This document shows, piece by piece, positions 8,037 to 17,214 of a stretch of DNA of 64,000 nt. The translations under genes and the position numbers were made by a program. This stretch comes from Kaistella solincola (GTDB lineage: Bacteria; Bacteroidota; Bacteroidia; Flavobacteriales; Weeksellaceae), in NCBI RefSeq assembly GCF_000812875.1, contig NZ_JSYK01000003.1, forward strand, positions 1,054,001-1,118,000, read 5' to 3'. Within the stretch, counting starts at the first letter, position 1. Every line of letters begins with the position of its first letter. The notes beneath the pieces were generated by a model that was not told where the DNA came from, ran no database searches, and saw only the letters and a program-made list of their open reading frames with translations.

Positions 8037-8342
8037 ATGAATATTATAGATAACGAAAGCAGCAAAAATCCGGAAGAATTTTACACTTCTCTGAAGGAAA
8101 AGCTGGATCACACGCATAATTTTCCCGAAGATTTCCTTTTTAAATTTATAATTGAAGGCAGCGAAGCCAAAAGCACCGAAATTTTTCGCGTTTTTGATGA
8201 TGTGAAATTCACTTTATCCACGCGCGACAGCTCTAACGGAAAATACACATCGATCAGCATCAACGCTTTTGTAATGGATTCCGATCAGGTGATCAGGCTT
8301 TACAAAGAAGTTGGTAAAATTGAAGGCGTGATGATGCTTTAA
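8037..8342 (+). CDS. DUF493 (YbeD-like) family protein
   Basis: 101 residues, matching the small ferredoxin-like YbeD/DUF493 family: FPEDFLFKFIIEG, SSNGKYTSISINAFVMDSDQVIRLYKEVGKIEGVMML. Members are thought to have a regulatory ACT-like fold, but no activity is established. The next gene begins two bases after the stop, so the two are translationally close and cotranscribed. Confidence 0.88.
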   Translation: MNIIDNESSKNPEEFYTSLKEKLDHTHNFPEDFLFKFIIEGSEAKSTEIFRVFDDVKFTLSTRDSSNGKYTSISINAFVMDSDQVIRLYKEVGKIEGVMML

Positions 8343-8344
8343 TT

Positions 8345-9235
8345 ATGAACATTTTAATCACGGGCGGCACCGGCTTGATCGGTAAAGCTTTAACCGAAAA
8401 TCTTCAGCAAAAAGGTCATATCGTTCGGGTTTTAAGCAGAAAACCTGAAGGCGACGAATTTTACTGGAATTTGAAAGAGAAAAAAATCGATGACGCGGCT
8501 TTTGAAAACTTAGACTGCATTATTCATTTAGCCGGTGCGACTATCAGCCAGCGCTGGACCGACGATTACAGAAAAGAAATGTTTGCAAGCCGTGTAAATG
8601 CGGCGAAACTTCTGAAAGATTATTGTCTTAAAAATAATGTCCATTTAGATTCTTTTATTTCGGCTTCCGGAATTAATTATTATGGCACCCTTACTTCGGA
8701 TGAAATTTTAGATGAAAAATCCGGCGTTATAAAGGCAGATTTTTTAGCAAAACTTTGCGTTGACTGGGAAAAAGCTGCTGATGATTTTTCTGATATTTCC
8801 GATCGTGTAGTTTGTTTACGAACCGCAATGGTTTTCGCGAAAGACGGCGGCGCTTTTCCGCTTTTAGAAAAAACCGTTGCTTTAAATATCGGTTCTGCGG
8901 TTGGTTCCGGAAAACAGTGGATGAACTGGATTCACCTCGACGATTTGGTAAATATGTACGTTTTCGCGGTAGAAAACCCTGAAGTAAACGGAAAATTTAA
9001 TGCCGTAGCGGACGATATTCCAACCAATAGGGAATTCATGAAAAAACTGGCAAAAAGCAAGGAAAAATTTTTCCTGCCGCTGAATGTACCGGCTTTTTTA
9101 CTTCAAACGGTTTTAGGAGATATGAGTTCAATTATTCTCGAAGGAACGCGCGCCAGCAACAAAAAAATCAAATCGCTGGGATTTGATTTTAATTATTCTA
9201 CTTTGAAAGAAGCTTTTAAAAGCTTGGTCTATTAA
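8345..9235 (+). CDS. TIGR01777 family epimerase-like oxidoreductase
   Basis: 296 residues of an SDR-type NAD(P)-binding protein (YfcH/SDR39U1 group). The dinucleotide motif is ITGGTGLIG near the N-terminus. Family marks are CIIHLAGATISQRWT, SASGINYYGT (the Tyr in the active-site region), RTAMVFAKDGGAFPLL and QWMNWIHLDDLV. The substrate is unknown for the family. It overlaps the stop codon of the convergent ArsC-like gene: TTAA at 9232-9235 provides both stops. Confidence 0.9.
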   Translation: MNILITGGTGLIGKALTENLQQKGHIVRVLSRKPEGDEFYWNLKEKKIDDAAFENLDCIIHLAGATISQRWTDDYRKEMFASRVNAAKLLKDYCLKNNVHLDSFISASGINYYGTLTSDEILDEKSGVIKADFLAKLCVDWEKAADDFSDISDRVVCLRTAMVFAKDGGAFPLLEKTVALNIGSAVGSGKQWMNWIHLDDLVNMYVFAVENPEVNGKFNAVADDIPTNREFMKKLAKSKEKFFLPLNVPAFLLQTVLGDMSSIILEGTRASNKKIKSLGFDFNYSTLKEAFKSLVY

Positions 9236-9579
9236 GGTTCAACAAAAAATTTTGCCAGTTCTACCGGTCTTGCGATCATCGCCACGGCATCTTTAATGAT
9301 AATTGGCCGCTGAATGAGTGACGGATTTTTTACCATGACATCAATCCATTCATCTTCGCTTAAATTTTTGTCGCTGAACTGTTCTTTAAAAAGATTTTCG
9401 TTTCTGCGGATTAAATCTTTCGCTGCGATGTGCAGCTTTTTCAAAACCGTGCGGATTTCCAGCTCGCTTAAAGGATTTGTAATAAAATCGATTATTTCAA
9501 ACGGTACGCCGTTTTCGTCCAGATATTCCAAAATTCCGCGACTTTTGGAGCAGGTATTATTGTACAGCACTTTTACCAT
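9232..9579 (-). CDS. ArsC-family thioredoxin-fold reductase
   Basis: 115 residues from the ATG at 9579 (MVKVLYNNTCSKSRG). The longer frame to 9636 adds 19 residues of no family character. The redox Cys10 sits in the glutaredoxin-dependent ArsC motif C-x5 and is followed by KDLIRRNENLFKE and IQRPIIIKDAVAMIARP, which provide the arginines used by ArsC. Arsenate reductase activity is possible, but family members such as Spx/YffB do other jobs, and no ars genes are nearby. The deoxynucleoside kinase lies 62 bp upstream on the same strand. Confidence 0.85.
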   Translation of the reverse strand: MVKVLYNNTCSKSRGILEYLDENGVPFEIIDFITNPLSELEIRTVLKKLHIAAKDLIRRNENLFKEQFSDKNLSEDEWIDVMVKNPSLIQRPIIIKDAVAMIARPVELAKFFVEP

Positions 9580-9641
9580 GATGAATAGTTTTTTAAAATT
9601 ACGGTTTGTGATAAAAACTGAGGTTTTTAAGCTCAATTCAC

Positions 9642-10256
9642 TTAGAATAAACCGTGTAATTCTGTCTCTATTCTTTCCAGGATATAACCAAAATCTTCAG
9701 GTCTTTCTACAAAATCCAGGTCATCAACTTCGATGATCAGGAGTTTTCCTTCATTATATTCAGAAATCCAGCGTTCGTATTTTAGATTAAGTTTGGAGAG
9801 GTAATCAATGGAAATTGAGGATTCATAATCGCGGCCTCTTTTATAGATTTTCTTAACCAGATTCGGTACGTCAGACTTCAGGTAGATCAGCAAATCCGGT
9901 GCCGAAACAAAGCTTTTCATCAGGTTAAAAACCGACGAATAATTCTGGAAATCGCGGTCGGTCAAAAGGTTCATATCGTTCAGGTTTTCCGCGAAAATAT
10001 GCGCATCTTCATAAATCGTGCGGTCCTGCACAATATCTTTTCCGCTTTCGCGGATTTCTTTCACCTGACGAAATCTGCTGCCCAAAAAATAAATCTGCAA
10101 AGCAAAACTCCATTTACTCATATCCGCGTAAAAGTCCTCCAGATAAGGATTGTGGTCTACATCTTCAAACTGAGCTTCCCAATTATAATGTTTCGCCAAC
10201 ATTTTGGTTAAAGTGGTTTTTCCCGCGCCGATGTTTCCTGTGACAGCAATATGCAT
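9642..10256 (-). CDS. Deoxynucleoside kinase (dNK/dCK-dGK family)
   Basis: 204 residues. The Walker A motif GNIGAGKTT is at residues 7-15. The DRS-like motif reads VQDRTIYEDAHIF, and the arginine-rich lid reads KRGRDYE. These mark the deoxycytidine/deoxyguanosine/deoxyadenosine kinase family, which phosphorylates salvaged deoxynucleosides in the cytosol with ATP. The base specificity cannot be read from sequence. It is usually a single-gene function. Confidence 0.92.
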   Translation of the reverse strand: MHIAVTGNIGAGKTTLTKMLAKHYNWEAQFEDVDHNPYLEDFYADMSKWSFALQIYFLGSRFRQVKEIRESGKDIVQDRTIYEDAHIFAENLNDMNLLTDRDFQNYSSVFNLMKSFVSAPDLLIYLKSDVPNLVKKIYKRGRDYESSISIDYLSKLNLKYERWISEYNEGKLLIIEVDDLDFVERPEDFGYILERIETELHGLF

Positions 10257-10304
10257 TCTTAAAAGTGTATTTTTTAATTAAATTTTGGCTGCTTTTTGGG
10301 CAAA

Positions 10305-11096
10305 TTATTGTGTTTTACCCTCGCCGCCAAATCTTTTTTCAAGCGGGTAAAGATAAAGTTTGTTGCCGCTGACTGCAAAATAAGACGAGGTGTTTTTATC
10401 CACAATTTCGCAATCTTCACACTGAAATAAAACAGTGAGTTGATTACCAGAAATTTGTGCAACAGCATTTTGACCGACGATTAAAATTTTGTCATTTTCG
10501 CGCCGAAGTTTTCTGGAATTTTTCGCTGCTATTTCAACCAATTTTTCCGATTTGAAATTATAGATTTCCAGTTTATTTTTGAACAGAAGATACAGCTGCT
10601 TTTCGTACACGAGCATATCCAAAACCTCGTCGAAATCAAAGTTTAAAGGAAATTTATTTAAAACTTTATCGTCGCGGAAATGGTATTGAATTAAATTTCG
10701 GGAACTAGCGTCCAGAAGCCAGATTTGCTGTAAATCTTCAGCGTAAGCAGCTTTAATGAACCCGAATTTTTGCTGAAATTTTACGGTTTGAATTTCTGCC
10801 AGGTTTTTATCGAAAAATTTCAGTTCCTGTGCATTTTCCGAAAAAGACGGAATATTCAGCGGATTTTGCACCGACTGAACTTTGAACGGAAAAGTCAGCC
10901 GCAACTGCGCGTTTAAATTTCCTTGCGAATCATATTTCGCAAAACTAAAATCGGAATTTTGGTAAAAATAAAAATTGCCGTAATCATCGGCGAAAAAATC
11001 TTTCGTTTCAGGTAAATTTTCGGCGATTAAAACCGCTTTTTTCTGCGCTGAAACCGAAGTGAAGAAAAGCAAAAGAGCAAAAAATATGATTTTCAT
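10305..11096 (-). CDS. Hypothetical exported protein, possible beta-propeller
   Basis: 263 residues with a signal peptide (MKIIFFALLLFFTSVSAQ). The rest is a series of beta-strand-like repeats with Phe-Tyr-Asp-Asn patterns (DDYGNFYFYQNSDFSF, QIWLLDASSRNLIQYHF, QLYLLFKNKLEIYNF), suggesting a small propeller like those of surface or cell-envelope proteins. I do not recognise a catalytic motif. The glutaminyl cyclotransferase, another propeller, ends 32 bp upstream on the same strand, so the two are probably cotranscribed. Confidence 0.7.
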   Translation of the reverse strand: MKIIFFALLLFFTSVSAQKKAVLIAENLPETKDFFADDYGNFYFYQNSDFSFAKYDSQGNLNAQLRLTFPFKVQSVQNPLNIPSFSENAQELKFFDKNLAEIQTVKFQQKFGFIKAAYAEDLQQIWLLDASSRNLIQYHFRDDKVLNKFPLNFDFDEVLDMLVYEKQLYLLFKNKLEIYNFKSEKLVEIAAKNSRKLRRENDKILIVGQNAVAQISGNQLTVLFQCEDCEIVDKNTSSYFAVSGNKLYLYPLEKRFGGEGKTQ

Positions 11097-11102
11097 AAAA
11101 TT

Positions 11103-11134
11103 AAAAAATTTGCCCTTTTAACCGGGAATTATTT
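11103..11134. repeat. Hairpin-family repeat between two minus-strand genes
   Basis: The core TTGCCCTTTTAACCGGGAA is flanked by A and T runs. It overlaps the stop codon of the cyclotransferase gene and can act as its terminator. Confidence 0.5.
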
Positions 11135-12151
11135 GATTTTAACTTCGTAAATCGTCGGCCAGTTTTTTCCGGTAACCAGCATATTTTCACCTTTAAAGGT
11201 AATTCCGTTTAAAACAGAATCGGTGTCGGTTTGGTGCTTTTTCGCGATTTCAGACAAATCAAATTTCCCGACAACTTCGCCGTTTTTTGGATTGATTTTC
11301 AAGATTATCGGTTTCTGCCAAACATTAGAATAGATGAATCCGTCGTGAAATTCCAGCTCATTCAGCTGGTCATAAGCTTCGGTATTTCCGGCAACCGAAA
11401 TATAGCGCACCATTTTTGAGGGATCATTCACATCCAGAAAATAAATATTTTTCGTACCGTCGGACGCGATGAGATTTTTACCGTCGTAAGTAAGTCCCCA
11501 ACCTTCGCCCATCACGTTTGGATACTCGAATTCGCTTAATAATTCAAATGAATTTTTGTCGTAGATAAAACCTTTTTTATTTCTCCAGGTCAGCTGATAA
11601 ATTTTATCACCAACAATGGTGCAGCCTTCAGAAAAAACGTCGGAAGCCTGCGGAGCTTCTTTCAGCGCAGTTGTGGTGCCGAGCGTATATTTTAAAATTC
11701 GGGATTCCCCAAACTGACCTTCCGATTCATAAATGGTGTTTCCTTCAAGTTCAAATCCCTGCACGAAATTATTCGGGTCGTGCGGATATTCTTTTACAAT
11801 TTCGTAAGTCAAAATAGCTTCCGGATTTTTCGCAAAAACATTGATGGTGGCATCCTGCGTTAAAATTTCGCCGCCTTTCTTTTTAATATTAAAAGTCACC
11901 GCATTATCTCCAAGTGTAAAAAATTCGGGGTCTACAACGAGTTTATCGGTTTCTTTATCGCCAAAGCTGATGGTAATGCTTTCCGCGTTTTCAAGCACTT
12001 TTGCCGGCAAATCCAGCTTGTCGCCAAAATGATAACCTTTACTTTCCATTGACAGGTTGTAATCGTTCAAAGTGTTTAGAACTTCCTTGTCGTTGTTACA
12101 GGAAAACAGAAAAATAAGGGCAAAAAGGGCGGAAAAAATTCGAAGTTTCAT
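11129..12151 (-). CDS. Glutaminyl-peptide cyclotransferase, lipoprotein
   Basis: About 340 residues. Starting at 12151 gives MKLRIFSALFALIFLFSC with a lipobox Cys at the end of the signal peptide; a start at 12169 is also possible. A ~90-residue N-terminal Ig-like segment precedes a five-bladed plant-type glutamine cyclotransferase domain recognised by FVQGFELEGNTIYESEGQFGES, GEGWGLTYDG and LNELEFHDGFIYSNVW. The enzyme cyclises N-terminal Gln to pyroglutamate. In Bacteroidota many secreted proteins carry N-terminal Gln after signal cleavage, so an envelope role is plausible. Confidence 0.88.
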   Translation of the reverse strand: MKLRIFSALFALIFLFSCNNDKEVLNTLNDYNLSMESKGYHFGDKLDLPAKVLENAESITISFGDKETDKLVVDPEFFTLGDNAVTFNIKKKGGEILTQDATINVFAKNPEAILTYEIVKEYPHDPNNFVQGFELEGNTIYESEGQFGESRILKYTLGTTTALKEAPQASDVFSEGCTIVGDKIYQLTWRNKKGFIYDKNSFELLSEFEYPNVMGEGWGLTYDGKNLIASDGTKNIYFLDVNDPSKMVRYISVAGNTEAYDQLNELEFHDGFIYSNVWQKPIILKINPKNGEVVGKFDLSEIAKKHQTDTDSVLNGITFKGENMLVTGKNWPTIYEVKIK

Positions 12152-12238
12152 TGAATAAAATTTTTTCAAAAATACTGAATTTAATCAAGAATAATTTGAG
12201 AGCCATTTTTCGTCGCGGACTTCCCCGGAAATAATAAT

Positions 12239-12246
12239 TATATTTG
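12239..12246 (+). promoter_or_regulatory. -7 element of the M1 peptidase promoter
   Basis: TATATTTG, an exact TAnnTTTG match, lies 20 bp upstream of the ATG at 12267. No TTG lies at the expected -33 position. Confidence 0.6.
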
Positions 12247-12266
12247 CCTTGCTTATCAAACTAAAC

Positions 12267-13880
12267 ATGAAAAAAACAGTCATTGTCCTGCTAATTTCCT
12301 CGGGATTTTTTTCCGCGCAGCAAGCTACAAAACAAGACACTTTAAAAGGTTCCAATACCGAATTCCGCAATTTTTGGGACGTAAAAAAATATGAAATTTC
12401 CGTAGAGCCGAAGTTTGCCGATCAATCGGTTTCCGGCACGAATAAAATTACTTTTGAAATCCTACGCGATGTTACCAATCCGGTTTTCCAGATTGATTTA
12501 CAGCAACCGATGAACTATAAAATCATCGATTCTGATGAAAAGTTATGCTCCTCCAGACGCGACGGAAATTTTATTTTCATCGAAACCAAACGCGCATATA
12601 AAAAAGGAGAAAAACACACTTTTACCCTGCAATTTTTTGGAAAACCAACCGTGGCGAAAAATGCGCCCTGGGACGGTGGTTGGGTTTTCAAAAAAGACGA
12701 AAACGGCAATCCGTGGATGTCTGTAGCGCAGGAAGGAATCGGTGCTTCGGTTTGGTTACCGTCGAAAGATTTGTGGAGTGATGAACCGGACAATGGAATC
12801 GTGATGAATATCATCACCCCAAAAGATTTGGTTGGAGTAGGCAACGGCAGATTGATTTCGCAAAAATCAGAAAAAGATAAAAATGTCTTCATCTGGGAAG
12901 TGAAAAATCCCATCAACCTCTACTCCATTGTGCCGAATGTTGGGAAGTATGTAAATTTTAAAGATTCTTATGCCGGTGAAAAAGGTGCGCTGGATTTGGA
13001 TTATTGGGTTTTGGATTATAATCTGGATAAAGCCAAAAAGCAGTTTACGCAGGTAAAACCGATGATGAAGGCGTTTGAATATTGGTTCGGGCCGTATCCT
13101 TTCTACGAAGATTCTTATAAACTGATTGAAACACCGTATTTGGGAATGGAACATCAAAGTGGTGTCGGCTACGGAAATCATTATGAAAACGGTTATTTGG
13201 GCAGAGATTTATCCGGAACCGGCGTGGGTTTAAGTTGGGATTTCATTATCATTCATGAAAGCGGCCACGAATGGTTTGCGAACAACATTACCGCAAAAGA
13301 AAAAGCGGATATGTGGGTACACGAAGGCTTCACCAACTATTCCGAAACTCTGTTTGTTGAAAAGTTCATCGATAAAGCTTCCGCGGAAAAATATGTGGTG
13401 GGAATCCGGAAAAACATCCGTAATGATGAACCGATTATTGGCCAATACGGAATTGCAAAATCTGGCAGCGGCGACATGTATTATAAAGGTGCAAATATGC
13501 TTCACACGATTCGCCAGGTCATTAACAATGATGCGAAGTTCCGGGAAATTTTACGCGGTTTAAATGCTGATTTTTACCACCAAACCGTAACTTCAAAAGA
13601 TGTTGAAAATTATATTTCCGAAAAATCCGGCATTGATTTTTCAACTGTTTTCGACCAATATTTGCGCACCACGCAAATTCCGACTTTACAGTATTCGCAG
13701 AATGGAAATACTTTGAAATTCCGTTACGACGTGGCGGTGAAAAATTTAAAACTGCCAATTAGAATTAATGGAAATCAGGAAATCAAACCTACGGACAAAT
13801 GGCAGACTGTAAAATTAAATTCCGCAGAACCAGTAAAATTTGATGAGAATTATTACATCTATTATTCTGCAGAAAAATAA
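12267..13880 (+). CDS. M1 family zinc metallopeptidase, secreted
   Basis: 537 residues from the ATG at 12267, which begins a signal peptide MKKTVIVLLISSGFFSAQ. The zinc site is intact: HESGH at His330-His334 and Glu353 in HEGFTNYSE, giving HExxH-x18-E. The substrate-recognition GxMEN motif reads LGMEH, with Asn replaced by His. The protein is shorter than PepN-like aminopeptidases and lacks their C-terminal helical domain, as is common in Bacteroidota. It is likely a periplasmic aminopeptidase. It is a single gene with its own promoter, and a bidirectional terminator follows. Confidence 0.93.
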   Translation: MKKTVIVLLISSGFFSAQQATKQDTLKGSNTEFRNFWDVKKYEISVEPKFADQSVSGTNKITFEILRDVTNPVFQIDLQQPMNYKIIDSDEKLCSSRRDGNFIFIETKRAYKKGEKHTFTLQFFGKPTVAKNAPWDGGWVFKKDENGNPWMSVAQEGIGASVWLPSKDLWSDEPDNGIVMNIITPKDLVGVGNGRLISQKSEKDKNVFIWEVKNPINLYSIVPNVGKYVNFKDSYAGEKGALDLDYWVLDYNLDKAKKQFTQVKPMMKAFEYWFGPYPFYEDSYKLIETPYLGMEHQSGVGYGNHYENGYLGRDLSGTGVGLSWDFIIIHESGHEWFANNITAKEKADMWVHEGFTNYSETLFVEKFIDKASAEKYVVGIRKNIRNDEPIIGQYGIAKSGSGDMYYKGANMLHTIRQVINNDAKFREILRGLNADFYHQTVTSKDVENYISEKSGIDFSTVFDQYLRTTQIPTLQYSQNGNTLKFRYDVAVKNLKLPIRINGNQEIKPTDKWQTVKLNSAEPVKFDENYYIYYSAEK

Positions 13881-13918
13881 ATTTTACCGGCATTTTACCC
13901 CGATTTTTTTTAAAATAA

Positions 13919-13951
13919 AAAAAATACCGTCTTTTAAGCGGTATTTTTTTG
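13919..13951. terminator. Bidirectional terminator, M1 peptidase / sensor kinase
   Basis: AAAATACCG (13921-13929) pairs with CGGTATTTT (13939-13947). The loop TCTTTTAAG resembles the dispersed TTTTAGC loop family. Confidence 0.88.
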
Positions 13952-13963
13952 GTTTTAGCTGAA

Positions 13964-15133
13964 TTAGGAATTCCGTATCATAATCCGGAAAGTGGTTCCT
14001 GCGCCGAGGGCGGTCGCTGCAATTTTAATATCTCCGCGGTGATATTCCTTCACCACACGGCGCGCCAGCGAAAGACCCAGACCCCAACCTCTTTTTTTCG
14101 TCGAATAACCAGCTTTAAAGGCGTTTCGCGCCTGTGAACTCGTCATGCCCGAACCGGAATCTTTTACATCTATTATCGTCGTATTATTTTTTTCGTACAG
14201 CTCAATTTCTAGGCGGCCTTCCCCTTTCATTGCATCTACGGCGTTTTTCACCATATTTTCTATCACCCAGCTCATCAAAATCCGGTTGTGCGGAATCAGC
14301 AGCTGTTGTTTCGGCAAGACGAGCATGAATTTTACTTTTCTGGAAATTCTGGACTTTAAATAATCATAATTCTGCTGCACGGTTTCATTAATATTCAAAT
14401 CGTTCAGCTCCGGCACGGAACCAATTTTTGAAAATCTTTCCGAAATTGTTTTCAGGCGGTTAATATCATTTTCAATTTCTTTCACACCAACACTGTGTTC
14501 GTTTTCCATGCGAAGAATTTCAATCCAGCCAATCATCGAAGATAAAGGTGTCCCAATTTGGTGTGCGGTTTCTTTCGCTAAACCGGCCCACACATAACCT
14601 TCGTCGGTTTTTTTGATGGTGCGTAAAAACCAAAAAGAAAAAAAGATGTATGACAAGATCAAAAGTCCCAAAATATACGGTGTGTACCGCAAATTATTCA
14701 AAAGATTAGAGTTCGTGTAAAATACATATTGGTTATTTCCGTCGGGCATTTGAAGTTCAATCGGTTTATAGGAACTTTCCATTTGCCGCAGCAGCGCCAA
14801 CATTTTTTCCGGGTCTTTCCGTATGTTTTCCGGAATATTTATCTGAAACCCTTCGCCGTCAATAGGCACTTTATTTTTATCGGTAACAATAACAGGAATG
14901 GTATTGTTGGTTTTGGTGATCTGCAGAATTAGATCTAAAGTCATTGGATCTTCGATGATTTCTTCCTGCTGATATTTTATGGCTGTTGCGAAAAGTTCAA
15001 TACGTTTGATTTCCTCTTTCCGTAAATAATCAATAAGAACGATCGACGCCACGACGATTGCAGCCACCGCCAAAGTCAGCAGAAGATAAATGATCCAGTT
15101 GTTGAATTTCGATAAAATATTCCGCTGTTTCAT
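13964..15133 (-). CDS. Sensor histidine kinase, two membrane segments
   Basis: 389 residues. One transmembrane helix (about 13-34) and another (about 150-170) enclose a ~110-residue extracytoplasmic sensor region. The phospho-acceptor box is unusual, AHQIGTPLSSMIGW, with Gln-Ile-Gly where Glu-Leu-Arg is usual, as in the HPK7-like group. The ATPase domain has ENMVKNAVDAM (N box), DVKDSGSGM (G1) and GWGLGLSLARRV (G2). No response regulator is adjacent. It begins 10 bp after dacB on the same strand, suggesting cotranscription with an envelope enzyme. Confidence 0.92.
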   Translation of the reverse strand: MKQRNILSKFNNWIIYLLLTLAVAAIVVASIVLIDYLRKEEIKRIELFATAIKYQQEEIIEDPMTLDLILQITKTNNTIPVIVTDKNKVPIDGEGFQINIPENIRKDPEKMLALLRQMESSYKPIELQMPDGNNQYVFYTNSNLLNNLRYTPYILGLLILSYIFFSFWFLRTIKKTDEGYVWAGLAKETAHQIGTPLSSMIGWIEILRMENEHSVGVKEIENDINRLKTISERFSKIGSVPELNDLNINETVQQNYDYLKSRISRKVKFMLVLPKQQLLIPHNRILMSWVIENMVKNAVDAMKGEGRLEIELYEKNNTTIIDVKDSGSGMTSSQARNAFKAGYSTKKRGWGLGLSLARRVVKEYHRGDIKIAATALGAGTTFRIMIRNS

Positions 15134-15143
15134 CGTTTTTTTG

Positions 15144-16517
15144 CTATTTCAATGGACTTAAAACCTGGTACAGCGCGTCGCTGATGTTGCTTCCCTGATA
15201 ATTATTGATGATGATTGCAAAAACATACTTTTTACCGTCGCGCGAAGTCTGGTAACCCGCGAATGACTTGGTGTCTTTCATAGTGCCGCTTTTCATTTTC
15301 ATGCCGTTTCCCTGCGTTGGGAAACCTTCAAAAAATTCCGGGAACCACGGCTGTTTTTTGCTGTAAATTAAAGCCTGAACTTCAGCGCGCGCTGAGACGT
15401 AATTTTGTGGTGAAAGCCCGCTGCCGTCCGCAAAATTAATCATCGATGCCTGGATTCCTTTTCCTTTCCAGAAGTCTTTGAGATATGAAATTCCTGAATC
15501 GAAACTGCCGTCGCGCTTTTTTTCTTTTGCTAAAGTTTTAATTAAAGTTTCGCCGTACAAATTCACGCTTTTTCGCATAAACCAGAAAATTATTTTGTCT
15601 AAGGTCGGCGATTTATATTCGAGCAAAATATTATTTTTAGAAAAATTTGCCGTTTTCTCCCCTAAAATTTTTTGTTCGGAAACCGTTATTATTTTTCCTT
15701 TTAAATCAATTTTTGAAGTTTTCAGCCAATCACCAATTTCATTTCCAAAAGTCAAAGGCGGATTGGGCATCGCACCGGAAACGGTAATGGATTTTGCAGG
15801 CAATTTCCCATTAATATAAGCAACATCGGAATGTGGCGCGGTAAAAATCAAGCTTTGATCGGAATTTCCGCCGGTTGCAACTTCATTTACCCACTGAAGA
15901 TTTGGCAATTTCACATTGGTGTTTTTCAGTTTCCCGTTCACCATTTCCATATCAAACTGATTTTCACGCCAGTTAACACCCCAAACACCCGCGCCGTAGT
16001 AATTTCCGAGATCGTTCCAAGGCCAACCGCCGGGCACGGTTTGGAAATCGAAATAAGAATCATCGATGATGAGATTTCCGGTAATATGGGAAATGCCTTT
16101 CTCTTTTAGCGCCTGCAGCAGTTTTTGCCTGAAATTTTCAGGTTTGTAACCGTCGTAGCGCCAGCTTCCCAAAGTAGGGTCACCGTTTGAAGTTAAATAT
16201 AAGTCACCGTTTAAAGTGCTTCCGGACACCGTTCCGTTATACTGAAGTGTGGTGGTATACCGAAAATCTTTACCTAAAGTTTCCAGCGCGGCCGCGGCTG
16301 TGAAAATTTTTTGGGTTGAAGCGGTAGAAAGCCCTTTGTTTCCGTTGTATTCGTAAACAAAATTTCCGTCTTCATCGGCCACATAGAAAGAAAGATTCGC
16401 TGAATAGGCGGCATCTGAGCTTAATAATTTCCGGGTTGTATCGTCTAATTTTTGCGAAATAGTCTGCGAAAAACAAATTTGCGAAATCAAAAGCAAAGCG
16501 GGAATCAGTCTCTTCAT
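15144..16517 (-). CDS. dacB: D-alanyl-D-alanine carboxypeptidase/endopeptidase (PBP4 family)
   Basis: 457 residues with a signal peptide (MKRLIPALLLISQICFSQ). It has the class-C penicillin-binding motifs: Ser67-x-x-Lys70 in STASTQKIFTAAAALE, an SxN-type stretch GSGLSPQNYVSA, and KSGT (KMKSGTMKDTKSFAGY). Between the first two lies the large inserted domain of PBP4. It trims or cleaves peptidoglycan cross-links in the periplasm. It is the first gene of a two-gene unit with the sensor kinase. Confidence 0.93.
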   Translation of the reverse strand: MKRLIPALLLISQICFSQTISQKLDDTTRKLLSSDAAYSANLSFYVADEDGNFVYEYNGNKGLSTASTQKIFTAAAALETLGKDFRYTTTLQYNGTVSGSTLNGDLYLTSNGDPTLGSWRYDGYKPENFRQKLLQALKEKGISHITGNLIIDDSYFDFQTVPGGWPWNDLGNYYGAGVWGVNWRENQFDMEMVNGKLKNTNVKLPNLQWVNEVATGGNSDQSLIFTAPHSDVAYINGKLPAKSITVSGAMPNPPLTFGNEIGDWLKTSKIDLKGKIITVSEQKILGEKTANFSKNNILLEYKSPTLDKIIFWFMRKSVNLYGETLIKTLAKEKKRDGSFDSGISYLKDFWKGKGIQASMINFADGSGLSPQNYVSARAEVQALIYSKKQPWFPEFFEGFPTQGNGMKMKSGTMKDTKSFAGYQTSRDGKKYVFAIIINNYQGSNISDALYQVLSPLK

Positions 16518-16530
16518 AAAAATTTTATTT

Positions 16531-16538
16531 CAAATATA
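16531..16538 (-). promoter_or_regulatory. -7 element upstream of dacB
   Basis: CAAATATA on the plus strand reads TATATTTG on the minus strand, 13 bp upstream of the dacB ATG at 16517. No TTG was found at the right distance. Confidence 0.5.
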
Positions 16539-16622
16539 AAGAAATTAAAAATTCGGTATAATTAAAATACGGTTATTCCACTCCAAAGGCACTGTTAAAA
16601 ACAAAAATATTTGACGTTTTTA

Positions 16623-16654
16623 TTGCATTTTTAATAATTAAAACGTAAACTTTG
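16623..16654 (+). promoter_or_regulatory. Possible promoter of the 143-residue Cys-rich protein gene
   Basis: TTG at 16623-16625, a 20-bp spacer, then TAAACTTTG, which is one base longer than the TAnnTTTG consensus. Confidence 0.4.
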
Positions 16655-16679
16655 TACATAAAATTTAATTAATCACACA

Positions 16680-17111
16680 ATGACATCAATTATTACCGGC
16701 TTATTCAGAAGCCAAAGCCTGGCACCCATTATTGCCTTAGATTTAGAGAACGCTGGTGTTAAAAAATCATCTTACATTTTGTACTTACACCCTATCGCTA
16801 AAGAAATTAAAACCTCGCTCTGGAATTATTTTTTCAAAGACAACCTAATTTTGCAGGACGACAGTTTGGTCGTAAGTGTAAAAGCGAAAACACCAGAACG
16901 TAAAGAAAGTGTACAGTGCATTTTCTGCGGACATGAATGTTTGGTTCAAAACTATTTTGAAAATATTAAATTTAAAGATGCGCGTTCGCTAGAATATTTG
17001 CACAGACTTGCTGCCATCCGCGCAAAAGCTCAAATTTATTCTTTACCGCCAACACACCATCACATTTCGCATGAAGGAATGAGCTCCGAAATTAACTTTG
17101 GCAGAGCCTGA
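16680..17111 (+). CDS. Hypothetical protein with CxxCxxxC motif
   Basis: 143 residues, cytosolic by appearance. The N-terminus MTSIITGLFRSQSLAPIIALDLENAG resembles the opening of small 'general stress' alpha/beta proteins. The middle holds VQCIFCGHECLVQ, a possible metal-binding Cys cluster, and the C-terminus has a His-rich stretch THHHISHEG. I do not recognise the family. Cys and His together could bind zinc or haem, but this is only inferred. It is a single gene with its own likely promoter, upstream of rel. Confidence 0.7.
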   Translation: MTSIITGLFRSQSLAPIIALDLENAGVKKSSYILYLHPIAKEIKTSLWNYFFKDNLILQDDSLVVSVKAKTPERKESVQCIFCGHECLVQNYFENIKFKDARSLEYLHRLAAIRAKAQIYSLPPTHHHISHEGMSSEINFGRA

Positions 17112-17214
17112 TTTTTCATTATGAAATCTGTGCCGTAAGCCATTTTCCATTAAAAACGGTTATGAAGAGTTCATGTTTTTTTTCTTATTTTCGTAACTTA
17201 ATTGCAGTGGATAA

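Noticed and set aside
9314..9736. 140-residue plus-strand frame over the ArsC-like and kinase genes
   Set aside because: It runs antisense to two recognised genes and has no family marks.
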